This document shows positions 1-5,326 of a stretch of DNA of 8,899 nucleotides, one piece after another. Every line of letters begins with the position of its first letter. Position 1 is the stretch's first letter. A program made the translations under genes and the position numbers. The notes beneath the pieces are model-generated. The model was not told where the DNA came from, searched no databases, and worked only from the letters and a program-made list of their open reading frames with translations. The stretch spans positions 8,318 through 17,216 of the forward strand of contig DNBN01000215.1 in NCBI GenBank assembly GCA_003491845.1. Direction: 5' to 3'. The DNA is from Porticoccaceae bacterium. GTDB lineage: Bacteria; Pseudomonadota; Gammaproteobacteria; Pseudomonadales; Porticoccaceae.

Positions 1-40
1 TAATTATGTTTTCAGATCACTGGTTTACATGTTGTTTTAG

Positions 41-58
41 TAGCAAACATTATTGGTA
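41..58. promoter_or_regulatory. Imperfect inverted repeat, candidate regulator site upstream of the aminotransferase
   Basis: TAGCAA (41-46), six bases, then TTGGTA (53-58) form a near-palindrome with one mismatched pair. The same two hexamers occur four bases apart, in the opposite order, in the bkdR-bkd spacer (5196-5211). AT-rich dyads of this type suit Lrp/AsnC regulators. Regulator identity is inferred. Confidence 0.35.
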
Positions 59-79
59 CAATATATCCCCCGAGGGGTA

Positions 80-108
80 TGCTTAAGCTGTGTAATCTGG
101 CATATAAT
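80..108 (+). promoter_or_regulatory. Possible sigma-70 promoter of the aminotransferase gene
   Basis: A perfect TATAAT lies at 103-108, with a poor -35 match (TGCTTA, 80-85) 17 bases upstream. A weak -35 would suit an activated promoter. The start codon follows about 35 bases downstream. Only the -10 is convincing. Confidence 0.35.
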
Positions 109-142
109 TATTTAAATTACAATCTTCTGGGTATCTATTACT

Positions 143-1519
143 ATGCTTAAACATCTATTTAAAACGCAACATTCCGCTAAAGATGCTCAGTTCTATGATA
201 ATGCTGGTGTGACTAAGGAACAATTTGATGCTCACTGGATGCCTTTTAGTGGTAATCGTGAGTTTAAAAAAAATCCACGAATGATAGTTTCAGCTAAGGG
301 CCGCTATCTCAAATCGGCCGATGGTCGAGATATTTTTGATGGACTCTCGGGGCTGTGGACCACCGGCCTTGGCCACTGCCGATCGGAGATTGCAAAAGCT
401 ATTTCTGAGCAAACCACCAAGTTAGATTTTTTTAGTGGATTTCAGTTTGGACACCCAAAATCTTTTCAGTTAGCTGAGCGAATAACTCAGTTCATGCCCG
501 AGGGCCTTAATCGCGTATTTTATACTGGTTCAGGTTCTGAGAGCGCCGATACATCGTTAAAATTAGCACGAGCTTATTGGCGTAAAAAAGGTATGGCGTC
601 AAAGACACGCTTGATTGGGCGAGGTAAAGGATATCATGGCGTCAACTTTGGAGGTATCAGTGTAGGCGGTATTTTGGGGAATAGAGCAACCTTTGGTCAG
701 ACTCTTGAAGCGGATCATCTGCCGCACACGTTATTACCAGAGAATGCATTTAGCCGTGGTATGCCTGAGCACGGTGCGCATCTTGCCGATGATTTGCTAA
801 CTATGATTGCGCTGCATGATGCCAGTAATATTGCTGCGGTAATCATAGAACCCATGGCAGGTTCGGCCGGTGTCATACCTCCACCAGTGGGTTATCTAAA
901 GCGGTTACGTGAGATATGCGACCAACACCAAATCCTACTGATCTTTGACGAAGTGATTACTGCCTTTGGCCGTATTGGTGCCCCAACCGCTGCCCAAGAG
1001 TATGGTGTTGTGCCTGATATGATAAATGTGGCAAAGCAGTTAACTAATGGATCAGTTCCGATGGGGGCTGTGATTGCCAAGCAGGAAATCTACGATACCT
1101 TTATGGACAGTGGTGGACCGGATTATATGATCGAATTTCCACATGGCTATACATATTCTGGACATCCGCTGGCCTGTGCTGCTGGTTTGGCAACACTTGA
1201 TTTACTAGAAAAAGAACACAGTTTTGAGCAAGTAGCTACTATGGCGCCAATTTTAGAAAAGGCTATACACAGTTTAAAGGGCAGTAAGCATGTGGTAGAT
1301 ATTCGCAATTATGGCGCCGCGGCGGGTGTGACATTGGCATCTTTGCCTGGTGAGCCTGCTAAACGGCCTTTTGAAGCCGCAATGAAGTGTTGGGAAAAAG
1401 GATTTTATGTTCGCTATGGTGGAGACACTTTGCAACTTGGTCTGCCTTTTTCAACAACGGCAGCAGAGATAGACTTGGTGGTCAACGCCATAGGGGAGGC
1501 GATCGACGAAATAGATTGA
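143..1519 (+). CDS. Omega-amino acid--pyruvate aminotransferase (beta-alanine:pyruvate type, class III, PLP-dependent)
   Basis: Class III PLP-dependent aminotransferase of 458 residues, close to the usual 440-460. It resembles beta-alanine--pyruvate transaminases along its whole length: DAHWMPFSGNR near residues 29-39, the cofactor-phosphate loop GSGSE (129-133), GYHGVN (163-168), the PLP-pyridine aspartate in FDEV (D269), and the Schiff-base lysine in NVAKQLTNG (K298). R424 in the FYVRYGG segment is placed like the substrate-carboxylate arginine of the family. The expected reaction transfers an amino group from an omega-amino acid (beta-alanine, possibly 3-aminoisobutyrate) to pyruvate, giving a semialdehyde and alanine in the cytoplasm. 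Substrate is inferred from similarity. No strong ribosome site precedes the ATG at 143, so the extreme N-terminus (the residues before about 29, which are poorly conserved) is uncertain. The gene is probably monocistronic here: an attC-like repeat and an opposing gene follow directly. In other bacteria such genes often sit beside methylmalonate-semialdehyde dehydrogenase, which is not seen here. Confidence 0.9.
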   Translation: MLKHLFKTQHSAKDAQFYDNAGVTKEQFDAHWMPFSGNREFKKNPRMIVSAKGRYLKSADGRDIFDGLSGLWTTGLGHCRSEIAKAISEQTTKLDFFSGFQFGHPKSFQLAERITQFMPEGLNRVFYTGSGSESADTSLKLARAYWRKKGMASKTRLIGRGKGYHGVNFGGISVGGILGNRATFGQTLEADHLPHTLLPENAFSRGMPEHGAHLADDLLTMIALHDASNIAAVIIEPMAGSAGVIPPPVGYLKRLREICDQHQILLIFDEVITAFGRIGAPTAAQEYGVVPDMINVAKQLTNGSVPMGAVIAKQEIYDTFMDSGGPDYMIEFPHGYTYSGHPLACAAGLATLDLLEKEHSFEQVATMAPILEKAIHSLKGSKHVVDIRNYGAAAGVTLASLPGEPAKRPFEAAMKCWEKGFYVRYGGDTLQLGLPFSTTAAEIDLVVNAIGEAIDEID

Positions 1520-1532
1520 AAGACTTTTATAG

Positions 1533-1637
1533 TGCACATAACGCCTTACTAAGCGGCGCGAAATTGTTGGCTAAAATGTACGAGGAACGAGTGCGAGCCA
1601 ACTGTTTAGCGTCCGTTTGAGTAACTTGTTATGTGCA
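1533..1637 (-). repeat. attC site (integron cassette recombination site) of the esterase cassette
   Basis: A 105-bp imperfect inverted repeat with attC architecture. The outer arms TGCACATAAC (1533-1542) and GTTATGTGCA (1628-1637) are perfectly complementary. The next arms, TTACT-AAGCGG (1546-1556) and CCGTTTGAGTAA (1613-1624), pair with one wobble and one unpaired base, G1619. An inner pair, GTTGGCT (1566-1572) and AGCCAAC (1596-1602), closes the central part. Read on the minus strand it begins ATAACAAG and ends GGCGTTATGTGC, the R''-to-R' order of a cassette 3' end. The unpaired G falls in the L'' arm of the bottom strand, where known attC sites carry an extrahelical G that sets strand polarity. 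The site begins 4 bases after the stop of the minus-strand esterase, as in ordinary cassettes. It may also act as a bidirectional barrier between the two convergent genes. Confidence 0.8.
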
Positions 1638-1641
1638 ATTA

Positions 1642-2475
1642 TCACTGTTTTTTGAACAGCCAATACAGCCCTTGGATTGCAGTGGTTGGAAACGCTGTTT
1701 CATGGTTTGCACCCTCAACTGTCAAGAGCTTAACTTTTACATTTGGAAATTGTTCCCCAGATAGCTTTGACGCAAGCTTATTTGCACCATTGACCATATC
1801 ATGTTGCAGGGAATCGAGCTCAATAGTTTCCCTAGCACCGACAGCAATAAATATATTGTGTATGTTTAGATTGGGCTTTGACTTAAGTTTAAGAATATCA
1901 CTGTTATTATACCAAACCGACGGACTACCTAAAATATAGTTATTAAACATATCTGGTTTAGTTAAAAAGATATAAGCACCAAATAAGCCACCCAGAGAAT
2001 TACCTACATAAGTACGTGAATTATTTACCCTGTAGTGAGATTTGATAAATGGGAAGATTGAACCTTCTATGAAAGTAGCATGTTCAAGGGCCTTTCCAGT
2101 TTGAAGTTTCCAACTAGTGTCTTTCTTGTGAGTATAATCACGAACGCGGCTTGAGGGTCCTTTAGAACCTTTTGAATATGAAACCCCAACAATTATCGCT
2201 TCCTGCATTTTACCTGAATTCATTGGGAAACGAGTGGCACCAGAAACGATTTGAAAACTGTACCAAGCATCCGTTAAATAAATGACAGGATATGATTTTT
2301 CATTATTCCGCTTATATGAAGCGGGTAGCTTTATGAATATGGGGTAAACCCTATCGGAAATAGGATCTTTAATCTCGATTACACTACTTCTAGGTATTTT
2401 GAAAGAACTTATATTTTGTGCTTTAACTAATTGAGTGAAACTAATTAAAATGAATATTAATGGTAAAAATTTCAC
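1642..2475 (-). CDS. Secreted alpha/beta-hydrolase, esterase D/IroE-like (PF00756 family), on an integron cassette
   Basis: Predicted 277-residue exported serine esterase of the putative-esterase family (PF00756; relatives include Fes/IroE siderophore esterases and S-formylglutathione hydrolases). Numbered from the GTG at 2475, it opens with a lysine, a hydrophobic stretch (about residues 3-16) and an AQ cleavage region near 19-20, so it is probably exported. YPVIYLTD (about 62-69) starts the hydrolase core. GNSLGG (about 158-163) holds the nucleophile S160, and GANHET (255-260) the catalytic H258. The acid may lie near GARE (E217). I prefer GTG 2475 because GGAG sits five bases upstream and the signal peptide begins there. 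A longer form starting at GTG 2535 would add 20 unlikely residues but would overlap the stop of a small upstream ORF (GTGA). The attC at its 3' end and GTTATACGC just before its ribosome site (2498-2490) mark it as a mobile cassette gene. The substrate is unknown. Confidence 0.82.
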   Translation of the reverse strand: MKFLPLIFILISFTQLVKAQNISSFKIPRSSVIEIKDPISDRVYPIFIKLPASYKRNNEKSYPVIYLTDAWYSFQIVSGATRFPMNSGKMQEAIIVGVSYSKGSKGPSSRVRDYTHKKDTSWKLQTGKALEHATFIEGSIFPFIKSHYRVNNSRTYVGNSLGGLFGAYIFLTKPDMFNNYILGSPSVWYNNSDILKLKSKPNLNIHNIFIAVGARETIELDSLQHDMVNGANKLASKLSGEQFPNVKVKLLTVEGANHETAFPTTAIQGLYWLFKKQ

Positions 2476-2489
2476 CCAAACTCCGTTTT

Positions 2490-2498
2490 GCGTATAAC
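2490..2498 (-). other. Possible 5' boundary of the integron cassette
   Basis: On the minus strand GTTATACGC lies 14 bases before the esterase GTG, next to its ribosome site. Cassettes begin with the bases that follow the G of a GTTRRRY-like core, usually a short distance before the gene. If the crossover lies between 2498 and 2497, the cassette would be about 956 bp, to the matching G at 1542. No attC or attI structure is visible on the far side. Confidence 0.35.
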
Positions 2499-2508
2499 AT
2501 TTGTATAT

Positions 2509-2520
2509 TGCGCATGCGCA
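2509..2520. repeat. 12-bp perfect palindrome, copy 1
   Basis: TGCGCATGCGCA is its own reverse complement. An identical copy starts 105 bases away at 2614. Related partial copies (ATGCGCACAG at 2714, GTGCGCAC at 2736) lie further along. It could be a protein-binding site or a relic of a mobile-element end. Confidence 0.6.
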
Positions 2521-2531
2521 TTTTCCCGCTT

Positions 2532-2585
2532 TCACTGTTTTAGGAAAGTGGCGGTAAGTATATGGTTTGTTTGGTTTTTATTCAT
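2532..2585 (-). CDS. Possible 17-residue leader peptide or truncated gene start
   Basis: An ATG at 2585 is preceded, ten bases upstream, by a strong ribosome site (GGAAGGAG). It opens an 18-codon frame reading MNKNQTNHILTATFLKQ and stop. The TGA overlaps a GTG (GTGA) in the frame of the esterase, allowing translational coupling to a longer esterase form. The frame lies between two copies of a 12-bp palindrome and downstream of a plausible promoter. It may be a leader peptide or the first codons of a truncated gene. Nothing similar is recognised with confidence, and so short a frame could be chance; the ribosome site is the only real support. Confidence 0.25.
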   Translation of the reverse strand: MNKNQTNHILTATFLKQ

Positions 2586-2613
2586 GATTCTTGGACTCCT
2601 TCCCAAAACAAAG

Positions 2614-2625
2614 TGCGCATGCGCA
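2614..2625. repeat. 12-bp perfect palindrome, copy 2
   Basis: Second exact copy of TGCGCATGCGCA. The 105-base offset from copy 1 is about ten helical turns, so proteins bound at both sites would face the same side of the DNA. The neighbouring bases differ between the copies, so the shared unit is essentially the palindrome. Confidence 0.6.
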
Positions 2626-2684
2626 TTAATCTTCTTAGTATTGCGCGTTAAACTTCCATGCTTTTAAACAACTGACTGATTTAT

Positions 2685-2714
2685 ATAGTAATTTAAAAAA
2701 CAGTAGAATGTAAA
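2685..2714 (-). promoter_or_regulatory. Candidate sigma-70 promoter driving the esterase
   Basis: On the minus strand TTTACA (2714-2709) is separated by 18 bases from TACTAT (2690-2685). The -35 matches 5 of 6 consensus bases and the -10 matches 4 of 6. Transcription would start near 2677, giving a leader of about 200 bases that includes both palindromes and the 17-codon frame. Confidence 0.4.
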
Positions 2715-2760
2715 TGCGCACAGCTTTATCTTAAAGTGCGCACAAAATCTGTCAATAGGC

Positions 2761-2792
2761 AAAATATACTGGATATTTGTATAGTATATTTT
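2761..2792. repeat. AT-rich inverted repeat, weakly LexA-like
   Basis: AAAATATACT (2761-2770) and AGTATATTTT (2783-2792) are perfect inverse copies around 12 bases. Its core, 2767-2786, resembles a LexA box (CTGT-N8-ACAG) but reads CTGG-N8-ATAG, with one core change on each side. There is no U-run or GC stem to suggest a terminator. An operator is possible, but no intact gene is positioned to use it. Confidence 0.4.
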
Positions 2793-2836
2793 TGTGCATG
2801 TATCTAATAGGTTTCAGCATACACCCGTTAAAGAAA

Positions 2837-2990
2837 GGCCAACTTATAGTTACAATATTTGGCCACTTTATGGTGCCATACACAATTTTATCGTTCCATA
2901 CATAAGAGTTTTGTCTCAAAGCAGGCCCTTTTTGTTATTTTCGGTCAACTTATGATGTCAAAGCCTGGCCACTTTATGGTGTCATGTACA
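2837..2990 (-). mobile_element. Orphan terminal repeats of an IS21-like insertion sequence
   Basis: Four related motifs stand in the same direction: 2837-2854, 2861-2884, 2943-2961 and 2967-2990. The second and fourth share GGCCACTTTATGGTG and match at 21 of 24 positions; the others share GGYCAACTTAT. On the minus strand the block begins TGTACATGACACC. Several copies of a 20-25-base repeat near one end, beginning with TG, is the organisation known for IS21-family elements, where they are transposase-binding sites. No istA/istB-like coding sequence and no opposite end are visible, so this would be a remnant. The family is assigned from motif style only. Confidence 0.5.
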
Positions 2991-3055
2991 ATAGGTAATT
3001 AAACGTAGGTTATCTTGCTGCCGGACTAGTAAATTTTCAAGGCACGCCGAAGCGA

Positions 3056-3294
3056 TCATATATCAACATAAATACTGCCAGAATACTCGCGATTGTTTCC
3101 GGTGACAATGGTATCGGCAGCATCCGCCATGATCCATAGTCCTAGATTTGGCAATCATCAGATCATCACCCAGATGATTAATCACCGCTACTGTGGCAAT
3201 GGTTGTTCGTGGCCAAATCGCATTAAAAGTAATTCCGTCACGAGAGAACTCACGGCGCAGATCCAGAATACAGATACTCATACCATTTGGTCAG
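3056..3294 (-). pseudogene. C-terminal fragment of a short-chain dehydrogenase/reductase (HSDL2-like), frameshifted
   Basis: Conceptual translation on the minus strand gives the C-terminal half of an SDR like bacterial homologues of HSDL2. The pieces are LTKW (from 3294), a frameshift, then a run from MSIC at 3281 through REFSRDGITFNAIWPRTTIA to MIAKSRT. A second frameshift near 3135 follows, then IMADAADTIVTGNNREYSGS and a stop at 3056-3058. LTK plus the GMS-like restart marks the region just after the catalytic YxxxK. NAIWPRTTIAT is the conserved stretch after the active site. The nucleotide-binding N-terminal half and the family's usual extension beyond this point are absent. Two frameshifts in 240 bases show it is dead. 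The intact enzyme would have been an NAD(P)-dependent oxidoreductase of unknown substrate. Confidence 0.72.
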
Positions 3295-3460
3295 GTTTTT
3301 AGGCCTTGCAGGTAGAACAAAAAAGCCACTGGTTACCGCAAAATAGACGAATCATTATTAAAATCTAATAAATATGGCTTGTTAAGCCTAAGGTATCATG
3401 CACTTTTTATTTTCATGCACGTTAAGGTTGAGCTAAAACGAACTTTAAGACAAACGAGTA

Positions 3461-3930
3461 ATGAGAAAAACACCGTTGAAGCCTCTTGCACCACTCCATT
3501 TATCGATATGCTTTGTACTCTTGGACAAGTTTACCCTATTACGCTTTTAAGTCTTCATTGGGGCGTTGCAATTAGCTGCCGATAAAGACGATTGCCGATG
3601 GAAGACGATAAAAACCGCCGGACACATTGCCAGTAGATGCTCATGGGGCCCAATTTTTAATCCATTCATACCAGTGCTGAGGTTTCCTTTGAACCATGGG
3701 AGACGTACCAAAATCCAACAGGTTTTGACTACACAGTGGTGGTAGGTGGATTGCTCAAGAACACCTTAAAGGACAGTCAACATGCCATTGATTATATGCA
3801 GCTGGTAGGTCACACTCATCTCCCGTAAACAATAGCCTGGCGACCGGCAGGGATAAGCATCAGAATCATCTTTGTATAAAGCTATACGCCAGATGGGCTT
3901 ACCATGAAACAATCTGCGTATCAGTAACCT
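3461..3930 (+). pseudogene. Decayed GlxA-type AraC-family regulator (DJ-1/PfpI plus AraC domains)
   Basis: Fragments in shifting frames match a GlxA-like transcriptional regulator. A start at 3461 reads MRKTPLKPLAPLHLSICFVL and continues LDKFTLLRF to an in-frame TAA at 3548-3550. The same frame resumes with GALQLAADKDDCRWKTIKTA. After a frameshift, 3670-3825 encodes SAEVSFEPWETYQNP then TGFDYTVVVGGLL, typical of the amidotransferase-like N-terminal domain, ending at TAA 3826-3828. From about 3830 to 3930 weak C-terminal AraC helix-turn-helix similarity appears in several frames (for example KAIRQMGL and LRISNL). Intact relatives have some 300 residues, so roughly half the middle appears deleted. 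The N-terminal assignment is firm; the C-terminal part is tentative. The end overlaps the 3' end of the opposing lipoprotein gene. Confidence 0.65.
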
Positions 3931-4348
3931 AATTTACCGGTGCTTCAGCGGAGTCGTTAGATTCTTGTTTATCTGCGTTCCAGATGTAAATTTTGGTGAT
4001 CATACACCTGTCTACGCCGGAAAAACCATTGTCAACGAGAATGTCATCGCCGCGGGTTAAGCACGAAGAACCTCGGCTGCGAGTGCCAATTTTCATCATC
4101 GCTTGAGACACGTCACAGACACCTGATAAATCCACCTTGAACTCGTCGTTAACACCCTTGGTAAGAATGACTGAGCGGCGCTGTCCTTTGAGTTCACGCC
4201 ATCCATTGATTGAGCTAGCAAAGCAAATTTGTTTCACCTCCTCTCCCTGCCTTACATCATTTTTTTTTGCTGTTGTTTCAACGGTAGACGTCGATGAGCA
4301 AGATGTAATCAGTAGTAAAACCAATATGCTTAATGATGTTATTTTCAT
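3929..4348 (-). CDS. Small outer-membrane lipoprotein, DUF6491-like
   Basis: A 139-residue putative lipoprotein. Residues 1-16 form a lipoprotein signal peptide (MKITSLSILVLLLITS) with the lipobox ITSC, so C17 would be acylated. Serine at +2 argues for outer-membrane sorting. The mature part contains a cysteine-bearing pattern: ICFASSINGWREL near 41-53, DLSGVCDVSQ, then RGSSCLTRGDDILV and a final RCMITKIYIW. This arrangement resembles the DUF6491 family, whose function is unknown. The start at 4348 is chosen because AGGAGG lies four bases before that ATG and the signal peptide begins there; an upstream in-frame ATG at 4423 would add 25 residues that spoil the signal. It is transcribed away from the bkd operon, and no functional link is evident. 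A perfect 14-bp palindrome stands 61 bases upstream of the start. Confidence 0.8.
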   Translation of the reverse strand: MKITSLSILVLLLITSCSSTSTVETTAKKNDVRQGEEVKQICFASSINGWRELKGQRRSVILTKGVNDEFKVDLSGVCDVSQAMMKIGTRSRGSSCLTRGDDILVDNGFSGVDRCMITKIYIWNADKQESNDSAEAPVN

Positions 4349-4408
4349 AGGGCCTCCTTTTAAAAACGACTGGTATTGATAACTAAAACACATTGATATA
4401 ACTAAAAC

Positions 4409-4422
4409 TGAGACATGTCTCA
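4409..4422. promoter_or_regulatory. Perfect 14-bp palindrome, candidate operator of the lipoprotein gene
   Basis: TGAGACATGTCTCA is fully self-complementary and sits 61 bases before the lipoprotein start codon, where promoter-proximal operators lie. Symmetry of this kind is typical of dimeric repressors such as the TetR or GntR types. Which protein binds is unknown. Confidence 0.5.
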
Positions 4423-4546
4423 CGATTTGTTATTTTTCAAACTATCATCATTAATAATAGCACTCACTTTTTGGGTTATTTTTATTGCATTAATATATGC
4501 TCTATCAGATAAAGAAAAACCTAACCGACTGTAATAGACTTATCGT

Positions 4547-5056
4547 TTAACGATTTGTACCCTGAGTTTTTTTTTTGGAACATAGGTGACCAAGAGGTAG
4601 TTCAGTTTTGTAGCAAATAGGTTTTAATGAAAAATTACTTTTAACATCTCTTACACCGTCGATCTGCGTGAGCTTTTGATCAAGAAATTCCTGATAGCTT
4701 GCAAGGTCTGGACTGACCACTCTGATAAGAAAGTCAAATTCACCCGTCATCAGGTAGCACTCCATAACTTCAGGCCACAACTTAATCTGCGTAGCAAAAT
4801 TGTCCAAGGACTGTTTAACATGTTGATCCAAGGTAACTTGAATAAAAACCGTGTTAGGCAGACCTACTTTAGTGGGCTCAAGCAGACTGACGCGCCTGAC
4901 AATATAGCCACGCTCTTCTAGATTCTTCACCCTTCTTGAACAGGGTGAAGGGGATAGAAACACCTTTTCGGCAAGTTCAATATTGGGTATCGCTGCATTG
5001 CTTTGTAAAATAGAGAGTATTTTCCAGTCAGTCACATCTAAATCATTATTACTCAT
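4547..5056 (-). CDS. bkdR: Lrp/AsnC-family transcriptional regulator, probable bkd activator
   Basis: A 169-residue Lrp/AsnC regulator, near the family's usual 150-165. The N-terminal winged helix-turn-helix covers about residues 6-58, with the recognition region around NIELAEKVFLSPSPCSRRVK (25-44). The C-terminal RAM/ligand-binding domain spans about 66-145 and includes YLMTGEFDFLIRV (101-113), the segment that forms the effector pocket and octamer interfaces in this family. The gene is divergent from a branched-chain 2-oxoacid dehydrogenase operon, as bkdR is in Pseudomonas putida. There BkdR activates bkd in response to branched-chain amino acids; the same role here is inferred from family and position. 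GAGG lies about ten bases before the ATG at 5056. The tail after residue 150 is hydrophilic (KKKTQGTNR) and slightly long. Confidence 0.88.
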   Translation of the reverse strand: MSNNDLDVTDWKILSILQSNAAIPNIELAEKVFLSPSPCSRRVKNLEERGYIVRRVSLLEPTKVGLPNTVFIQVTLDQHVKQSLDNFATQIKLWPEVMECYLMTGEFDFLIRVVSPDLASYQEFLDQKLTQIDGVRDVKSNFSLKPICYKTELPLGHLCSKKKTQGTNR

Positions 5057-5157
5057 TTATTTTTGGCCTCTTTTAATGACTTAAAATTATTTTTCTTAAC
5101 TGTAATCTAATATTCGCATAATTGGGGGTGCTTCTGTACCTGATAAGTTCTCAGAAC

Positions 5158-5187
5158 CCTTATATTGCATTAATAAGCAATATAAGG
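5158..5187. promoter_or_regulatory. 11-bp inverted repeat in the bkdR-bkd divergent spacer
   Basis: CCTTATATTGC (5158-5168) and GCAATATAAGG (5177-5187) are exact inverse copies around an 8-base spacer. The site lies between divergent start codons and has no U-run, so it is more likely an operator than a terminator. Size and AT-rich centre suit an Lrp/AsnC dimer site. Confidence 0.55.
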
Positions 5188-5195
5188 TCAATTAG

Positions 5196-5217
5196 TTGGT
5201 ATTTGTAGCAACAAATA
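5196..5217. promoter_or_regulatory. Second dyad in the bkd control region, sharing half-sites with the aminotransferase promoter
   Basis: TATTTGT (5200-5206) and ACAAATA (5211-5217) are inverse copies around AGCA. Overlapping them, TTGGTA (5196-5201) and TAGCAA (5206-5211) repeat the hexamers seen at 41-58. Lrp-type regulators commonly bind several phased sites, and this lies 8 bases from the repeat at 5158-5187. Confidence 0.45.
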
Positions 5218-5326
5218 TTATTTAACATATGCGTTTTATATGAAAATTTGGTAGGACTGATTTCTACTCTTTATGTTAGTTTTTAACATTGGTTTTAATT
5301 ACTTAACTAACAGAAAGAGAAGTGCA

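Larger units (their letters stand above)
2586..3055. other. Gene-free, repeat-rich stretch
   Basis: No coding frame in this stretch could be recognised on either strand. It contains the second 12-bp palindrome, partial TGCGCA-type copies, the candidate esterase promoter, an AT-rich inverted repeat at 2761-2792 and an IS21-like end at 2837-2990. It reads as accumulated debris from mobile elements rather than as an ordinary intergenic spacer. Confidence 0.6.

Noticed and set aside
66..77. Small CCCC/GGGG hairpin upstream of the aminotransferase
   Set aside because: Only four paired bases, no U-run and no gene to terminate; likely chance.
1387..1620. 77-codon plus-strand frame overlapping the aminotransferase end
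   Set aside because: It is out of frame inside a well-conserved gene and runs through the attC repeat; no recognisable protein.
1631..1939. 102-codon plus-strand frame opposite the esterase
   Set aside because: Antisense shadow of the esterase, which has catalytic motifs and a signal peptide.
2586..3055. CRISPR array or tandem-repeat array
   Set aside because: The repeats are irregularly spaced, few and diverged; they fit IS-end motifs and palindromes rather than repeat-spacer units.
3093..3302. 69-codon plus-strand frame
   Set aside because: Antisense to the SDR pseudogene, whose minus-strand translation matches a known family.
3379..3585. 68-codon plus-strand frame
   Set aside because: Wrong frame; the frame starting at 3461 gives the GlxA-like N-terminus.
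4137..4379. 80-codon plus-strand frame
   Set aside because: Antisense to the lipoprotein gene, which has a lipobox and strong ribosome site.
4542..4554. ATCGTT-T-AACGAT dyad at the bkdR stop codon, considered as a terminator
   Set aside because: The one-base centre cannot form a hairpin loop without losing pairs, and no U-run follows on the minus strand.
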